Positions 34,899 through 44,234 of a DNA stretch of 64,000 nt are shown here, piece after piece. The stretch lies in the NCBI RefSeq assembly GCF_001594005.1, contig NZ_LTBA01000004.1:1-64000 (forward strand). The letters are read 5' to 3'. The translations under genes and the position numbers were made by a program. Position 1 is the first letter of the stretch; each line of letters begins with the position of its first letter. The notes below the pieces were generated by a model that was not told the origin of the DNA, did no database searches, and saw only the letters and a program-made list of their open reading frames with translations. The DNA is from Clostridium tepidiprofundi DSM 19306 (GTDB taxonomy: Bacteria > Bacillota > Clostridia > Clostridiales > Clostridiaceae).

Positions 34899-36002
34899 CT
34901 ATATACTCATCCAATTCTTAAATATTGGTTGATATCCAAGTGCTAGAATATCCCTTCTCGTTTCATCAACATTTCTATTATCAATTATTTCAAATTGCGA
35001 ATCTCCTTTATCTGTAAGGCTATGTCCTCCTACCTCAGTAGATACCCCAGCGGAAATCTTGGTAACTCCAAGTGGTATCAATTTATCTTTAAATTCTTTC
35101 TTTTCTCTAGTAGACATTGTAATACCAACTTGAGGAAGAAATATTCTTAAAGCTAGCATTATCTGAACCAAATTTTTGTCATTTACCTCTACTATTTCAT
35201 TAAAACTTCCTACATGTGGTCTAATTCTAGGTAATGAAATGCTATATTCAACAGCTGTATATTTGTTTTGAAGATATCTACAATGAAGCCCAGTCATAAA
35301 AGCTTCCTTTCTCCAATCATTCAATCCCAACAATGCACCTATATTTACAGTTCTAATATTCTCTTTACATGCCCTTTCAGGAGTATCCAACCTAAACCTA
35401 TAATTTTTCTTTGGCCCTGCAATGTGAACCCTATCATATATTTCTTCATCATACACTTCTTGATATACTGTCACTCCATCCACACCAGCTTCTACCGCTT
35501 GTCTGTACTCATCTTGTGTCAAAGGAAACACTTCTAAAGTAACTGAATCAAAATACTTTTTTAACACTTTAACAGCATCTAATATATAAGAAACTGGTAT
35601 ATCTTTTTTAGATTCACCCGTAAGCAACAATATATGTTTTAATCCAGTATAAGAGATTTTCTTTGCTTCTATATCAATTTCTTCGAGTGTTAATTTTTTT
35701 CTAGATATTTTATTGTCTATGTTGTAACTGCAATATGCACATTTATTAACACATTGATTTGCAATATATATTGGTGTGTATAAAAGCACTGCTTTCCCGA
35801 AATACTGCAAAGAAAGTTTATACGCCTTTTGGGCAATTAATTCTAAATATTTTTCAGCCAAAGGAGACAATAATTTTATAAAATCGTATTTATCTATATT
35901 GTCCTTGTTTAATATGCCTATTATTTCTGACTCATCAACATTTCTAAACAAATATTCAAAGTCTATATCTTTGTTTTCCAGATAATATTCATAAAAACTC
36001 AT
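34899..36002 (-). CDS. thiH: 2-iminoacetate synthase (tyrosine lyase)
   Basis: This 367-residue radical SAM enzyme cleaves tyrosine to dehydroglycine for the thiazole ring. The cluster motif CVNKCAYCSY (C-x3-C-x2-C) is at about 88-96. ThiH-specific regions include YIANQCVN, VTVYQEVYD and PRIRPHVG. It abuts thiG. Use of ThiH rather than ThiO fits anaerobic life. Confidence 0.95.
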   Translation of the reverse strand: MSFYEYYLENKDIDFEYLFRNVDESEIIGILNKDNIDKYDFIKLLSPLAEKYLELIAQKAYKLSLQYFGKAVLLYTPIYIANQCVNKCAYCSYNIDNKISRKKLTLEEIDIEAKKISYTGLKHILLLTGESKKDIPVSYILDAVKVLKKYFDSVTLEVFPLTQDEYRQAVEAGVDGVTVYQEVYDEEIYDRVHIAGPKKNYRFRLDTPERACKENIRTVNIGALLGLNDWRKEAFMTGLHCRYLQNKYTAVEYSISLPRIRPHVGSFNEIVEVNDKNLVQIMLALRIFLPQVGITMSTREKKEFKDKLIPLGVTKISAGVSTEVGGHSLTDKGDSQFEIIDNRNVDETRRDILALGYQPIFKNWMSI

Positions 36003-36808
36003 TATTTATCCCCCTCATGTAAAAACCCAGTTAGTGGTGAAGAAGCACTTGCATATTTTTTTTCTAATCCCATTTTTGATTCATATGCTATTCTTCCTGC
36101 TTTAACGGCTAATGAAAAGGCTTTTGCCATATTGACAGGATCATCTGAAGTAGCGATTGCTGTATTAACTAAAACTGCATCAGCTCCCATTTCCATAGCT
36201 TCTGCTGCATGAGAAGGTTTTCCAATACCTGCATCAACTATAACTGGCAAATCAATTTCATCTATTATTATTTGAGTTAATTCTTTTGTCCTTATACCTT
36301 TATTTGTTCCAATTGGTGCACCTAAAGGCATTACAGCCGCTGCACCTGCATCAACTAATCTTTTAGCTGCCATCAAATCTGGACTCATGTATGGAAGCAC
36401 TATAAAACCTTCTTTAGCCAATATTTCAGTTGCTTTAATTGTTTCCATATTATCTGGAAGTAAATATTTATTATCAGAAATAACTTCTATCTTTACCCAG
36501 TTTCCACAACCACATGCTCTTGCCAATCTAGCTATTCTTACCGCTTCTTCAGCATTTCTTGCTCCAGATGTATTTGGAAGCAGAATACATTCCTTTGGAA
36601 TATATTCTAGAATATTTTCTTCATTAGCACCAATATCGACCCTTCTTAAAGCCATTGTTACTACTTGGCTTCCACTATTTTTTATAACATCTGTTATAAT
36701 GTCTTTATTAGGAAATTTCCCTGTACCTATAAGCAATCTACTTTCTAATTCATTTCCTGCAATTATTAATTTATTCAAAACATTTTCCCCCTTAAACATC
36801 TTTTTCAC
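36002..36808 (-). CDS. thiG: Thiazole synthase
   Basis: This 268-residue enzyme forms thiazole phosphate from DXP, ThiS-thiocarboxylate and dehydroglycine. It has [12 protein letters not shown]-like [11 protein letters not shown], the Schiff-base Lys in [36 protein letters not shown] and [13 protein letters not shown]. The start overlaps the end of thiF; ATG near 36784 ([17 protein letters not shown] region) is an alternative nearer start. Confidence 0.95.
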   Translation of the reverse strand: MKKMFKGENVLNKLIIAGNELESRLLIGTGKFPNKDIITDVIKNSGSQVVTMALRRVDIGANEENILEYIPKECILLPNTSGARNAEEAVRIARLARACGCGNWVKIEVISDNKYLLPDNMETIKATEILAKEGFIVLPYMSPDLMAAKRLVDAGAAAVMPLGAPIGTNKGIRTKELTQIIIDEIDLPVIVDAGIGKPSHAAEAMEMGADAVLVNTAIATSDDPVNMAKAFSLAVKAGRIAYESKMGLEKKYASASSPLTGFLHEGDK

Positions 36809-37598
36809 CCATTATTATTCTCAAAACCGTATTTGCTTGGTGGTTAGCCGCAATTGCAACCCTAGGTGCCATCAATCCACACCCTATTTTAGCCTCATTT
36901 ATTCTATCTCCTACAATATAAAATCTCTCATTTATTTTCAAAGTTTTTATTGTATTATTTGAAAAATATCCCGCCATACCAGAAGCAGAAACTACAACTT
37001 TGTTGTTCTTTGAACTCAACACAGTATTTACAAGTTCAGCTTTGCATTTTGGATTGTCAAATGCTTCAACAATTATTTCTGCCTCATCAAATAAATCTAA
37101 AACATTTTCACTAGTTATATATTCATTATGAACTTCAATATTTATATAAGGATTTATGTCTTCTATAATCTCTTTTAAAGCTTCTGTTTTACAGATACCT
37201 AAATGCTTAATAAAATATTGCTGTCTATTTAAATTGGTAGGTTCAACAATATCAAAGTCGACTAAAATCAATTTTCCTATTCCTATACGTGCCAAAGAAA
37301 TTGCTACATTAGATCCAAGTCCTCCCAATCCTGCAATTCCAACACACGCTCTTTTTACTTTCTTATGCACAGTTGGCGTATGACGAGAAACCATTAAGCT
37401 TTCCAATTCATCTTTGTCAGGTATTTCTCCCTTTTTTATTAAAACTACATTATCATTTTTATTTAAAATACAATCTTCAGTAACTTGAAATCCATTTAAA
37501 ATAACTATGTCTGAATCGTTTTTAAATTGTTCCTTAATTTCGTATATAGTTGTATTTTCTTTTACACTTATGTTCTTGCCATTCACAATTATATCCAT
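36792..37598 (-). CDS. thiF: ThiS adenylyltransferase with an N-terminal ThiS-like domain
   Basis: This 268-residue protein has an E1-like core starting near residue 82: [20 protein letters not shown], then [35 protein letters not shown]. The first ~58 residues ([21 protein letters not shown], then [15 protein letters not shown]) look like a ubiquitin-like ThiS fold without the Gly-Gly tail. It adenylates ThiS. Four bases separate it from thiS. Confidence 0.88.
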   Translation of the reverse strand: MDIIVNGKNISVKENTTIYEIKEQFKNDSDIVILNGFQVTEDCILNKNDNVVLIKKGEIPDKDELESLMVSRHTPTVHKKVKRACVGIAGLGGLGSNVAISLARIGIGKLILVDFDIVEPTNLNRQQYFIKHLGICKTEALKEIIEDINPYINIEVHNEYITSENVLDLFDEAEIIVEAFDNPKCKAELVNTVLSSKNNKVVVSASGMAGYFSNNTIKTLKINERFYIVGDRINEAKIGCGLMAPRVAIAANHQANTVLRIIMGEKDV

Positions 37599-37602
37599 AA
37601 AT

Positions 37603-37797
37603 TTAGCCTCCCCCTACAAAGGCAATAATTTCTATTTTATCTGAATCAACAAGAATTCTATCGCAGTATTCTTCTTTTCTTATAATCTCAAAATTAACTT
37701 CAACCACTATTTTATCCTTGTCTATATTGAGCTTATTAATCAAATCATCAACAGTAATCCCTGATTCTATGTTCATTTCCTTGCCATTTACAAACAT
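37603..37797 (-). CDS. thiS: Sulfur carrier ThiS
   Basis: A 64-residue ubiquitin-like carrier with FVNGKEMNIESGITVDDLI and the essential C-terminal Gly-Gly in IIAFVGGG. It is the first gene after the TPP riboswitch. The sequence just before its ATG is the end of a MITE and has no Shine-Dalgarno. Confidence 0.92.
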   Translation of the reverse strand: MFVNGKEMNIESGITVDDLINKLNIDKDKIVVEVNFEIIRKEEYCDRILVDSDKIEIIAFVGGG

Positions 37798-37801
37798 AAT
37801 T

Positions 37802-37963
37802 CATGCATTTTCAAAATAATAACAGTCAGTATACTAGCCTATTTTGTGCCATACTGCATCGGCAGAACTCGTTGATAGCTCTACTATCAGCAAAACCTGC
37901 CTCCTTATCTGACACGAAATATACGTCGCATCTTTGACTTGTTATTTTCCTTCAAATGCCTTA
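37802..37963. mobile_element. Full-length MITE, copy 2, in the thi leader
   Basis: ATGCATTTTCAAAATAATAA at one end and TTATTTTCCTTCAAATGCCTTA at the other. The interior matches the other full copies (AAATATACGTCGCATCTTTG). It lies between the riboswitch terminator and thiS, ending about 5 bases before the ATG. Confidence 0.8.
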
Positions 37964-38027
37964 CCCCCTTTCTTAATTGAGATTGTATCAACAAGCAGGG
38001 GGTACATTGCTTACTAAAATAAAAAAG

Positions 38028-38045
38028 GCTTACCATTAGGTAAGC
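38028..38045 (-). terminator. TPP riboswitch terminator
   Basis: On the minus strand GCTTACC, loop TAAT, GGTAAGC, then CTTTTTTATTTT. It lies directly downstream of the aptamer and is the off-state element. Confidence 0.85.
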
Positions 38046-38078
38046 TCATAAATAACATATTTTGTTAACAAGTAATTA

Positions 38079-38160
38079 AGCTTCCCTACGTTAGTATTAA
38101 CTAATTCAGGTTCTAAGAGTTAGGAAATTTCCTTCTCAGCCATACGGCACCCCTAGCTTG
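38079..38160 (-). promoter_or_regulatory. TPP riboswitch controlling thiSFGH(E)
   Basis: On the minus strand the aptamer starts AGGGGTGCCGTATGGCTGAG and has the conserved P4/P5 side ACCTGAATTAG, then CTAACGTAGGGAAG. With the terminator at 38028-38045 it should stop transcription when thiamine pyrophosphate is abundant. Confidence 0.95.
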
Positions 38161-38181
38161 TTCATTTATTAAATTACTTTC

Positions 38182-38210
38182 ATTATAGATTTATTACTTA
38201 TTATTGTCAA
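38182..38210 (-). promoter_or_regulatory. Consensus promoter of the thi operon
   Basis: On the minus strand TTGACA (38210-38205), 17-nt spacer, TATAAT (38187-38182), about 22 bases upstream of the riboswitch. Confidence 0.85.
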
Positions 38211-38239
38211 CTCATTATTTTCCTTAAAAGTATAAAACT

Positions 38240-38359
38240 TTATTTAAATTCTTTTTCCCTCTTTGTTTTTAAATATCCTATAAAATCTATAACTTCTGAT
38301 ATTTCATTTTCTGGTATTTCTTCAATAAGATTAAATAATATCTCCTTAGCCGTATTCAT
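38240..38359 (-). CDS. 39-residue hypothetical protein, DUF2281/antitoxin-like N-terminus
   Basis: ATG 38359 follows AAGGTGGTG and encodes MNTAKEILFNLIEEIPENEI, then SEVIDFIGYLKTKREKEFK. This resembles the short helical N-terminus of small antitoxin-like proteins (E.P.....EV.DFI.YLK). No toxin is adjacent. It lies between the divergent thi and rib riboswitch leaders. Confidence 0.55.
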   Translation of the reverse strand: MNTAKEILFNLIEEIPENEISEVIDFIGYLKTKREKEFK

Positions 38360-38454
38360 AAAAACACCACCTTAAACTGTTTACATAATTATTATACCCT
38401 ATTATACAAATAATTTGAATTCATATTTTATTTGTAACACCTAAAATATTTTCA

Positions 38455-38483
38455 TTGACTACAAAATTAATTACTGCTATACT
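38455..38483 (+). promoter_or_regulatory. Promoter of the riboflavin operon
   Basis: TTGACT (38455-38460), 17-nt spacer, TATACT (38478-38483); the FMN aptamer starts 21 bases later. Confidence 0.8.
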
Positions 38484-38503
38484 GAATTTAAGAATTGAAT
38501 ATT

Positions 38504-38608
38504 CCTTCAGGGCAGGGTGAAATTCCCGACCGGCGGTAAAGTCCGCGAACCTTATGGTTGATCTGGTGAGATTCCAGAACCGACAGTAAAGTCTGGATGG
38601 GAGAAGGA
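38504..38608 (+). promoter_or_regulatory. FMN riboswitch aptamer
   Basis: All conserved RFN blocks are visible: CAGGGTGAAATTCCCGACCG, GCGGTAAAGTCCGCGA, GATCTGGTGAGATTCCAGAA, CCGACAGTAAAGTCTGGATG, GGAGAAGG. It controls ribD-ribE-ribBA-ribH. Confidence 0.97.
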
Positions 38609-38645
38609 TAACGCTTAAAGTGTAGTTTATTCGCTATTTTTTAGA

Positions 38646-38720
38646 GTGAACTCGTTTTGCTAAAGCAAAAAGCTTCAATATCTCACTTATAGAAGTGGGA
38701 GTCTTATAGAATCGATAAAC
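38646..38720 (+). repeat. Three-hairpin repeat, copy 3, inside the riboswitch leader
   Basis: GTGAACTCGTTTTGCTAAAG at the start and CACTTATAGAAGTGGGAGTC near the end; the middle hairpin is deleted. It lies between the FMN aptamer and its terminator. Confidence 0.75.
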
Positions 38721-38749
38721 TACGTATTCATTATAAATGTGAGCTGTTT

Positions 38750-38783
38750 AGCCCTGAAGAAATTTTCTTCAGGGCTATTTTTA
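38750..38783 (+). terminator. FMN riboswitch terminator
   Basis: AGCCCTGAAGAAA pairs with TTTTCTTCAGGGCT, then ATTTTTAT. Its 3' arm repeats CTTCAGGGC of the aptamer's 5' side, as expected for mutually exclusive pairing. Confidence 0.85.
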
Positions 38784-38808
38784 TGCATACAAATACGGGG
38801 GTGAATAA

Positions 38809-39966
38809 ATGAATACTGATATTTACTATATGAAAAGAGCAATTGAATTATCGAAACAAGGAATTGGATACACTAATCCTAATCCTTTAGTAGGAGCAAT
38901 TATTGTAAAAAATGGTAAAGTTATAGGAGAAGGATATCATAAAGCATACGGTGACTGGCACGCAGAAATAAATGCATTTAACAATTGCAGTGAAAAAACA
39001 CATGGAGCAACAATGTATGTAACTCTTGAACCATGCTCACATTATGGTAAAACTCCACCATGTGCAGAAGAAATAATAAGAAAAGGTATATCAAAAGTTG
39101 TAGTAGGAATGAAAGATCCTAATCCTCTTGTTTCTGGAAAGGGAATAAATATTTTAAAAGAAAATGGAATAGAAGTTATATGCGGTATCCTTGAAGACGA
39201 AATAAAAAAATTAAATGAAATTTTTATTAAATACATTACAACAAAAACTCCATTCTGCATTTTGAAAACTGCAATGACATTAGATGGAAAAATTGCTACA
39301 TATACGGGTGATTCCAAGTGGATTACAAATGATAAATCAAGAAATTATGTGCATACATTAAGGCACAGAGTTTCCTCAATAATGGTTGGAATTGAAACGG
39401 TTATAAGAGATAATCCCTCATTAAATGTACGATTACAAAATGATATTAAAATTAACTCTTTTAAAGCCTCTGACCCTATCAGAATAATCGTTGATACACG
39501 TGCTAGAATACCTCTTGATTCAAATGTATTACACATTGAATCAAATGCAAAAACAATAATTGCTGTTACTGAAAAGGCTGATATTAACAAAATTAAAGCT
39601 CTTCAAAAATTAGGAGCAGAAATAATAATTGTACCCACTAAAAATGGTAGAGTTGATTTAACTATATTAATGAAAATGTTAGGAAAAATGAAAATAGACA
39701 GCGTTCTATTAGAAGGAGGAGGTACACTAAACTGGAGTGCCTTGAATGAAGGTATAGTAGACAAGGTTATTTCATTTATTGCACCAAAAATAATAGGCGG
39801 TAAAGATTCAAAAACTCCTGTTGAAGGTGCTGGAAAAGAATTTGTGAAAGATGCATTTTGTGTAACTGATATAAATATATCGAACTTTGATAATGACATA
39901 ATGATTGAATGTTATTTAGACACAGTGAACTCGATAAATAATAATCAATATACGTCGCATATTTAA
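38809..39966 (+). CDS. ribD: Bifunctional riboflavin deaminase/reductase
   Basis: This 385-residue protein carries out the second and third riboflavin steps. The deaminase zinc site is HAEINAF and EPCSHYGKTPPC; the reductase domain starts near 148 with LKTAMTLDGKIAT and includes SVLLEGGGTLNWS. GGGGGTG precedes the ATG. The last few residues (QYTSHI) and stop come from a MITE fragment, giving an altered C-terminus. Confidence 0.95.
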   Translation: MNTDIYYMKRAIELSKQGIGYTNPNPLVGAIIVKNGKVIGEGYHKAYGDWHAEINAFNNCSEKTHGATMYVTLEPCSHYGKTPPCAEEIIRKGISKVVVGMKDPNPLVSGKGINILKENGIEVICGILEDEIKKLNEIFIKYITTKTPFCILKTAMTLDGKIATYTGDSKWITNDKSRNYVHTLRHRVSSIMVGIETVIRDNPSLNVRLQNDIKINSFKASDPIRIIVDTRARIPLDSNVLHIESNAKTIIAVTEKADINKIKALQKLGAEIIIVPTKNGRVDLTILMKMLGKMKIDSVLLEGGGTLNWSALNEGIVDKVISFIAPKIIGGKDSKTPVEGAGKEFVKDAFCVTDINISNFDNDIMIECYLDTVNSINNNQYTSHI

Positions 39967-39992
39967 CTTGTTATTTATTTTAATATGCCTTA
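39946..39992. mobile_element. MITE right-end fragment at the end of ribD
   Basis: AATATACGTCGCATATTTAA, then CTTGTTATTTATTTTAATATGCCTTA matches the right half of the full MITE. It contains the ribD stop codon at 39964. Confidence 0.75.
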
Positions 39993-40012
39993 AAGAAAGA
40001 AGGAAATCAAAA

Positions 40013-40672
40013 ATGTTTACTGGACTAATTGAAGAAATAGGTATTGTTAAAAGCATTAACAAAGGAATTCATTCTGCAAAAATATCTATTCACGCTAAAA
40101 AAGTACTTAATAATTTGAAAATTGGAGATAGCATAAGCACTAATGGAGTATGTCTTACTGTAACACAATTTGACAACTGCTCTTTTTCTATAGATGTCAT
40201 GCCTGAAACTATGAGGAAAAGTAATCTCAAAAATTTAAAAATAGGCAGCAAAGTCAATTTGGAAAGAGCCTTAAAACTAGGAGACAGATTTGGAGGTCAT
40301 ATTGTATCAGGACATATTGATGGAACAGGCATTATCAAATCTTTCAAAAAAGAAGATAATGCTACATGGATAAGCATTAAACCTCCTCGTGAATTGCTTA
40401 GATATATTGTATACAAAGGTTCTATAACTATTGATGGAATTAGCCTAACTGTAGCCTATGAAGATGATGAAATATTCAATGTTTCAGTTATTCCATTAAC
40501 AGGCAATGAGACCACACTATTAACAAAAAAAATTGGCGAAGAAGTCAATATTGAATGTGACATAATAGGCAAATATGTTGAAAAATTTTCAACTAATAAA
40601 AATAAAAATTATAAAGAAGATGTAAAAAACAATATAGATGTTAATTTTCTAAAAAATAATGGATTTATATAA
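40013..40672 (+). CDS. ribE: Riboflavin synthase alpha subunit
   Basis: From ATG 40013 (AAGAAGG upstream), 219 residues with two lumazine-binding repeats: MFTGLIEEIGIVKSI, GDSISTNGVCLTV, and in the second half GHIVSGHIDGTG, GSITIDGISLTV. The start at 39968 would add 15 residues from the MITE and lacks a ribosome binding site. The C-terminus has a Lys/Asn-rich tail. Confidence 0.94.
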   Translation: MFTGLIEEIGIVKSINKGIHSAKISIHAKKVLNNLKIGDSISTNGVCLTVTQFDNCSFSIDVMPETMRKSNLKNLKIGSKVNLERALKLGDRFGGHIVSGHIDGTGIIKSFKKEDNATWISIKPPRELLRYIVYKGSITIDGISLTVAYEDDEIFNVSVIPLTGNETTLLTKKIGEEVNIECDIIGKYVEKFSTNKNKNYKEDVKNNIDVNFLKNNGFI

Positions 40673-40678
40673 CTAAAA

Positions 40679-40795
40679 GTGAACTCGTTTTGCTAAAGCA
40701 AAACATAGTGACTTCAGGTAGAGACTCTCCTCCACCTGAAGCAAAAGCTTCAATCTGCCACTTATAGAAGTGGGAATTTTGTAAAATCGATAAAC
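40679..40795 (+). repeat. Three-hairpin repeat, copy 4 (best preserved)
   Basis: GTTTTGC/GCAAAAC, CTTCAGG/CCTGAAG and CCACTTATAGAAGTGG stems in a row, with ends GTGAACTCG and TTGTAAAATCGATAAAC. It lies between ribE and ribBA within the operon. Confidence 0.8.
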
Positions 40796-40837
40796 ATATT
40801 GAAAGAAAATTAAAGATTATACATGGAGGTAAATAAA

Positions 40838-42049
40838 ATGCTAAAATTCAACACCATTGAAGAAGCAATTGAAGACATAAAATTGGGCAAAATGATTGTA
40901 GTTGTAGATGATGAAAACAGAGAAAATGAGGGGGATCTCATAATTGCAGCAGAAAAGGTAACTCCAGAAGCAATTAATTTCATGACAAAATACGGACGAG
41001 GGCTTATTTGTGTACCAATGGAAAAAGAAAGAGTAAGCAATCTGCATATATACCCTATGGTAAACCACAATACAGATCCAAAGCAAACATCATTTACAGT
41101 TTCAGTCGATTCAAAATATGCAACAACCGGTATATCAGCTCATGAAAGATGTAATACTATTTTGAAGCTTATAGCCTCTGATTCAAAACCTGATGATTTT
41201 ACTAGGCCTGGTCATATATTTCCATTAGTTTCAAAAGAGGGTGGAGTATTAAAAAGAGCAGGTCATACCGAAGCAGCTGTTGACCTAGCAAAAATAGCAG
41301 GATTATTTCCAGCTGGAGTAATATGTGAAATCATGAATGATGATGGCACAATGGCAAGAGTGCCTCAGCTTATGGAATATGTTAAAACACACAACTTAAA
41401 AATAATAACTATTGCTGATTTAATAGCCTATAGAAGAAAATATGAAAACTTAATTGAAAGAGTATCAGAAGCTAATATGCCGACAAAATACGGTGATTTT
41501 AGAATAATTGGTTACATTAATAAACTAAATGGAGAACACCATGTTGCACTAGTAAAAGGAGAAATTTCTCAAAATAAACCTACTCTTGTAAGAGTTCACT
41601 CTGAATGTCTTACAGGTGATGTTTTTGGTTCTCTAAGATGTGATTGTGGTGAACAACTTAAAGAAGCATTAAAAAAGATAAATGAAGAAGGCTGTGGAAT
41701 ATTATTATATATGCGTCAAGAAGGACGTGGAATTGGTTTGATAAATAAGATAAAAGCATATACTCTTCAAGATAATGGTATGGATACTGTAGAAGCAAAC
41801 TTAGCTCTAGGTTTTCCACCAGATATGAGAGATTATGGTATAGGAGCACAAATATTAGCTGATTTAGGAGCTAAAAAAGTAAAGCTTATGACTAATAACC
41901 CTAAAAAACTGTCAGGTATTTCAGGTTACGGCATAGATATAGTTGAAAGAGTACCCATACAAATGAATCACAATGAAAAAAATGAGTATTATTTAAGAAC
42001 TAAAAAAGAAAAAATGGGACATATGCTTAAATTTGAGGAAGGAAAATAA
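40838..42049 (+). CDS. ribBA: Bifunctional DHBP synthase/GTP cyclohydrolase II
   Basis: About 403 residues from ATG 40838 (GGAGGT upstream; ATG 40823 overlaps that site). The RibB half has [12 protein letters not shown] and TRPGHIFPL; the RibA half has the zinc Cys set in [20 protein letters not shown] and the motif [13 protein letters not shown]. It makes both precursors for lumazine. Confidence 0.96.
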   Translation: MLKFNTIEEAIEDIKLGKMIVVVDDENRENEGDLIIAAEKVTPEAINFMTKYGRGLICVPMEKERVSNLHIYPMVNHNTDPKQTSFTVSVDSKYATTGISAHERCNTILKLIASDSKPDDFTRPGHIFPLVSKEGGVLKRAGHTEAAVDLAKIAGLFPAGVICEIMNDDGTMARVPQLMEYVKTHNLKIITIADLIAYRRKYENLIERVSEANMPTKYGDFRIIGYINKLNGEHHVALVKGEISQNKPTLVRVHSECLTGDVFGSLRCDCGEQLKEALKKINEEGCGILLYMRQEGRGIGLINKIKAYTLQDNGMDTVEANLALGFPPDMRDYGIGAQILADLGAKKVKLMTNNPKKLSGISGYGIDIVERVPIQMNHNEKNEYYLRTKKEKMGHMLKFEEGK

Positions 42050-42068
42050 ATTTGAGGAGGAATAATAA

Positions 42069-42530
42069 ATGAAAATATTTGAAGGAAATTTAATTGCACA
42101 AGGATTAAAATTTGGTATAGTTGTTGGGAGATTTAATGAATTTATTGGAAGTAAATTATTACAAGGAGCATTAGATGCTCTTAAACGTCACGGTGCTGAT
42201 GAAAACGATATTGAAATTGCATGGGTACCGGGAGCTTTTGAAATACCTCTAATCGCAAAAAAAATGTGCGAAAAAAAAGAATATGATGCTATAATATGCT
42301 TAGGTGCTGTAATAAGAGGGGAAACATCTCACTTTGATTATGTTTCTAGTGAAGTTTCAAAAGGAATTGCAAATGTATCATTGCAGTATGGTAAACCAGT
42401 AATATTCGGTGTACTAACAACTGATAGTATAGAACAAGCAATTGAAAGAGCAGGAACAAAATCAGGTAATAAAGGGTATGATGCAGCTGTAACAGCTATT
42501 GAAATGGCAAATTTAATACCCCTGGGGTAA
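42069..42530 (+). CDS. ribH: Lumazine synthase
   Basis: This 153-residue protein has VVGRFNEFI, the substrate loop [24 protein letters not shown] and the catalytic His within it, and [17 protein letters not shown] precedes the ATG. The final residues IPLG and the stop are encoded by an ACCCCTGGGGT palindrome (42518-42528), which replaces the usual helical end. Confidence 0.95.
   Translation: MKIFEGNLIAQGLKFGIVVGRFNEFIGSKLLQGALDALKRHGADENDIEIAWVPGAFEIPLIAKKMCEKKEYDAIICLGAVIRGETSHFDYVSSEVSKGIANVSLQYGKPVIFGVLTTDSIEQAIERAGTKSGNKGYDAAVTAIEMANLIPLG
42518..42528. repeat. ACCCCTGGGGT palindrome inside ribH 3' end
   Basis: Exact family copy; its last T starts the TAA stop codon of ribH. Confidence 0.8.
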
Positions 42531-42573
42531 AAAAATTTTCCAGAAGCCCATATAGGCTTCTGGAAAATTTTTT
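42529..42573. terminator. Bidirectional terminator between ribH and thiC
   Basis: AAAAAATTTTCCAGAAGCC and GGCTTCTGGAAAATTTTTT form a long stem with A and T runs on both sides. The thiC stop codon lies at its edge. Confidence 0.88.
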
Positions 42574-43885
42574 AATCATCTTCTCTAAGTATGTTTATGT
42601 TTTTGTTATCCAATACTTTATTGGTATTTCTTATAGCACACATTTTGCCGCACATAGTGCATGTTTTCTCATCTTCTGGATTGGAATCTGCTCTATATAT
42701 TCTAGCTTTTTCAGAATCTATAGCTAAATCAAACATTGTATCCCAATCTAGTTTTTGTCTAGCTTCACTCATTTTGTTATCCCAATCTCTTGCTCCTTTG
42801 ATTCCTTTCGCTATATCCGCAGCATGTGCAGCTATTTTTGTTGCAATAATTCCTTCCTTCATATCCTCTAAGTCAGGCAATCTTAAATGCTCTGCTGGTG
42901 TAACATAACATAAAAAATCCGCTCCAGTCGAAGCAGCTATTGCTCCTCCTATTGCCCCTGTAATGTGATCATAACCTGGTGCTATGTCTGTAACTACTGG
43001 TCCTAATACATAAAATGGTGCTCCATGACATAATTTCTTTTCAAGAAGCATATTAGCTTGTATTTCGTTGAGTGCCATATGTCCCGGTCCTTCAATCATA
43101 ACTTGTACATTTCTCTCCCAAGCTCTCTTTGTGAGTTCTCCTAAAACCATAAGCTCTTTTATTTGGCTAGCATCTGTTGAATCTGCGATAGAACCTGGTC
43201 TAAGTGCATCCCCTAAGCTTATAGTAACATCATATTTTTCACATATATCTAAAATATCATCAAAATATTCGTAAAATGGATTTTCTTTGTTATTCAAATT
43301 CATCCATGCAAACATCAATGCTCCGCCTCTTGAAACAATATTAGTCAGTCTTGGGTTTCTTTTAAATACTTTTGCTGTTTCTTGATTTATACCTGCATGA
43401 ATAGTCATGAAGTCAACTCCATCTTTAGCATGTCTTTCAATTACATTCAATAATTCTTTTGCTGAAATATTTGATAATTCTTTTTCATAAAAACCAACAG
43501 CATCATACATTGGAACTGTTCCAATCATAGCTGGTGAAATACTAACTAACTCTTGTCTAAATTCTTGTGTCTTACCATAGCAACTTAAATCCATTATTGC
43601 TTCACTTTTCATTTTTACAGCTATTTTAGCTTTTTCAATTTCCTTCTGCACATCATTGCAGTCTTTAGATATACCTAAATTAACATTTATTTTGGTTCTA
43701 AGTCCTTGTCCTATACCTTCTGGGTCTAATGACTTATGATTCTTATTTGCAGGAATTACTACTTTCCCTTCACTTATAAGTTCCATCAATTCCTCTACTT
43801 TCATTTTTTCCTTTTTAGCTACAATTTCAATTTCTTTTGTCACTATACCCTTTTTAGCAGCATCCATCTGAGTTGAATAATTCAT
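42572..43885 (-). CDS. thiC: HMP-phosphate synthase
   Basis: About 437 residues from ATG 43885 (AAAGGAGATG upstream); an earlier frame start at 43951 lies inside the riboswitch terminator and is rejected. This radical SAM enzyme converts AIR to HMP phosphate. Motifs are [45 protein letters not shown], and the C-terminal cluster site [11 protein letters not shown]. Confidence 0.96.
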   Translation of the reverse strand: MNYSTQMDAAKKGIVTKEIEIVAKKEKMKVEELMELISEGKVVIPANKNHKSLDPEGIGQGLRTKINVNLGISKDCNDVQKEIEKAKIAVKMKSEAIMDLSCYGKTQEFRQELVSISPAMIGTVPMYDAVGFYEKELSNISAKELLNVIERHAKDGVDFMTIHAGINQETAKVFKRNPRLTNIVSRGGALMFAWMNLNNKENPFYEYFDDILDICEKYDVTISLGDALRPGSIADSTDASQIKELMVLGELTKRAWERNVQVMIEGPGHMALNEIQANMLLEKKLCHGAPFYVLGPVVTDIAPGYDHITGAIGGAIAASTGADFLCYVTPAEHLRLPDLEDMKEGIIATKIAAHAADIAKGIKGARDWDNKMSEARQKLDWDTMFDLAIDSEKARIYRADSNPEDEKTCTMCGKMCAIRNTNKVLDNKNINILREDD

Positions 43886-43928
43886 TTTCTTAACATCTCC
43901 TTTAAATATTTTCAAAAAACATAAAAAA

Positions 43929-43947
43929 GGAAAGCAATTTGCTCTCC
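43929..43947 (-). terminator. Riboswitch terminator before thiC
   Basis: On the minus strand GGAGAGC, loop AAATT, GCTTTCC, followed by TTTTTTAT. Confidence 0.8.
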
Positions 43948-44029
43948 TCATAAACAGTCAATTGTATAAAAAAGCACAGTGAATAAAAATACACTAGTGC
44001 CTGAATTAAACATACGCATTAACTTCCCT

Positions 44030-44107
44030 ACGTTAGAATTATCTAAATCAGGTTATGAGGGTCAGAGCTCATATCTCTATCTCAGCCTATCACCATAGGC
44101 TCCCCTA
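44030..44107 (-). promoter_or_regulatory. TPP riboswitch controlling thiC
   Basis: On the minus strand CTAGGGGAGCCTATGGTGAT, then AGGCTGAGATAGAGATATGA, ACCCTCATAACCTGATTTAG and CGTAGGGAAG. It is the second TPP aptamer of the window, with an extended P3. Confidence 0.95.
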
Positions 44108-44139
44108 GTTGCTAATATTTAGTTTTAATACACAATGCA

Positions 44140-44168
44140 ATTATAACATACATACATCTTCACAACAA
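44140..44168 (-). promoter_or_regulatory. Promoter of thiC
   Basis: On the minus strand TTGTTG (44168-44163), 17-nt spacer, TATAAT (44145-44140). Confidence 0.7.
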
Positions 44169-44234
44169 TATAAAAAATCATAAAATATATACTAATGAAT
44201 ATACTGGCATACTTACCTGTTTTTTTAAGATATC

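Noticed and set aside
43886-43951. Upstream extension of thiC
   Set aside because: It would be translated from inside the riboswitch terminator hairpin; ATG 43885 has a good Shine-Dalgarno.
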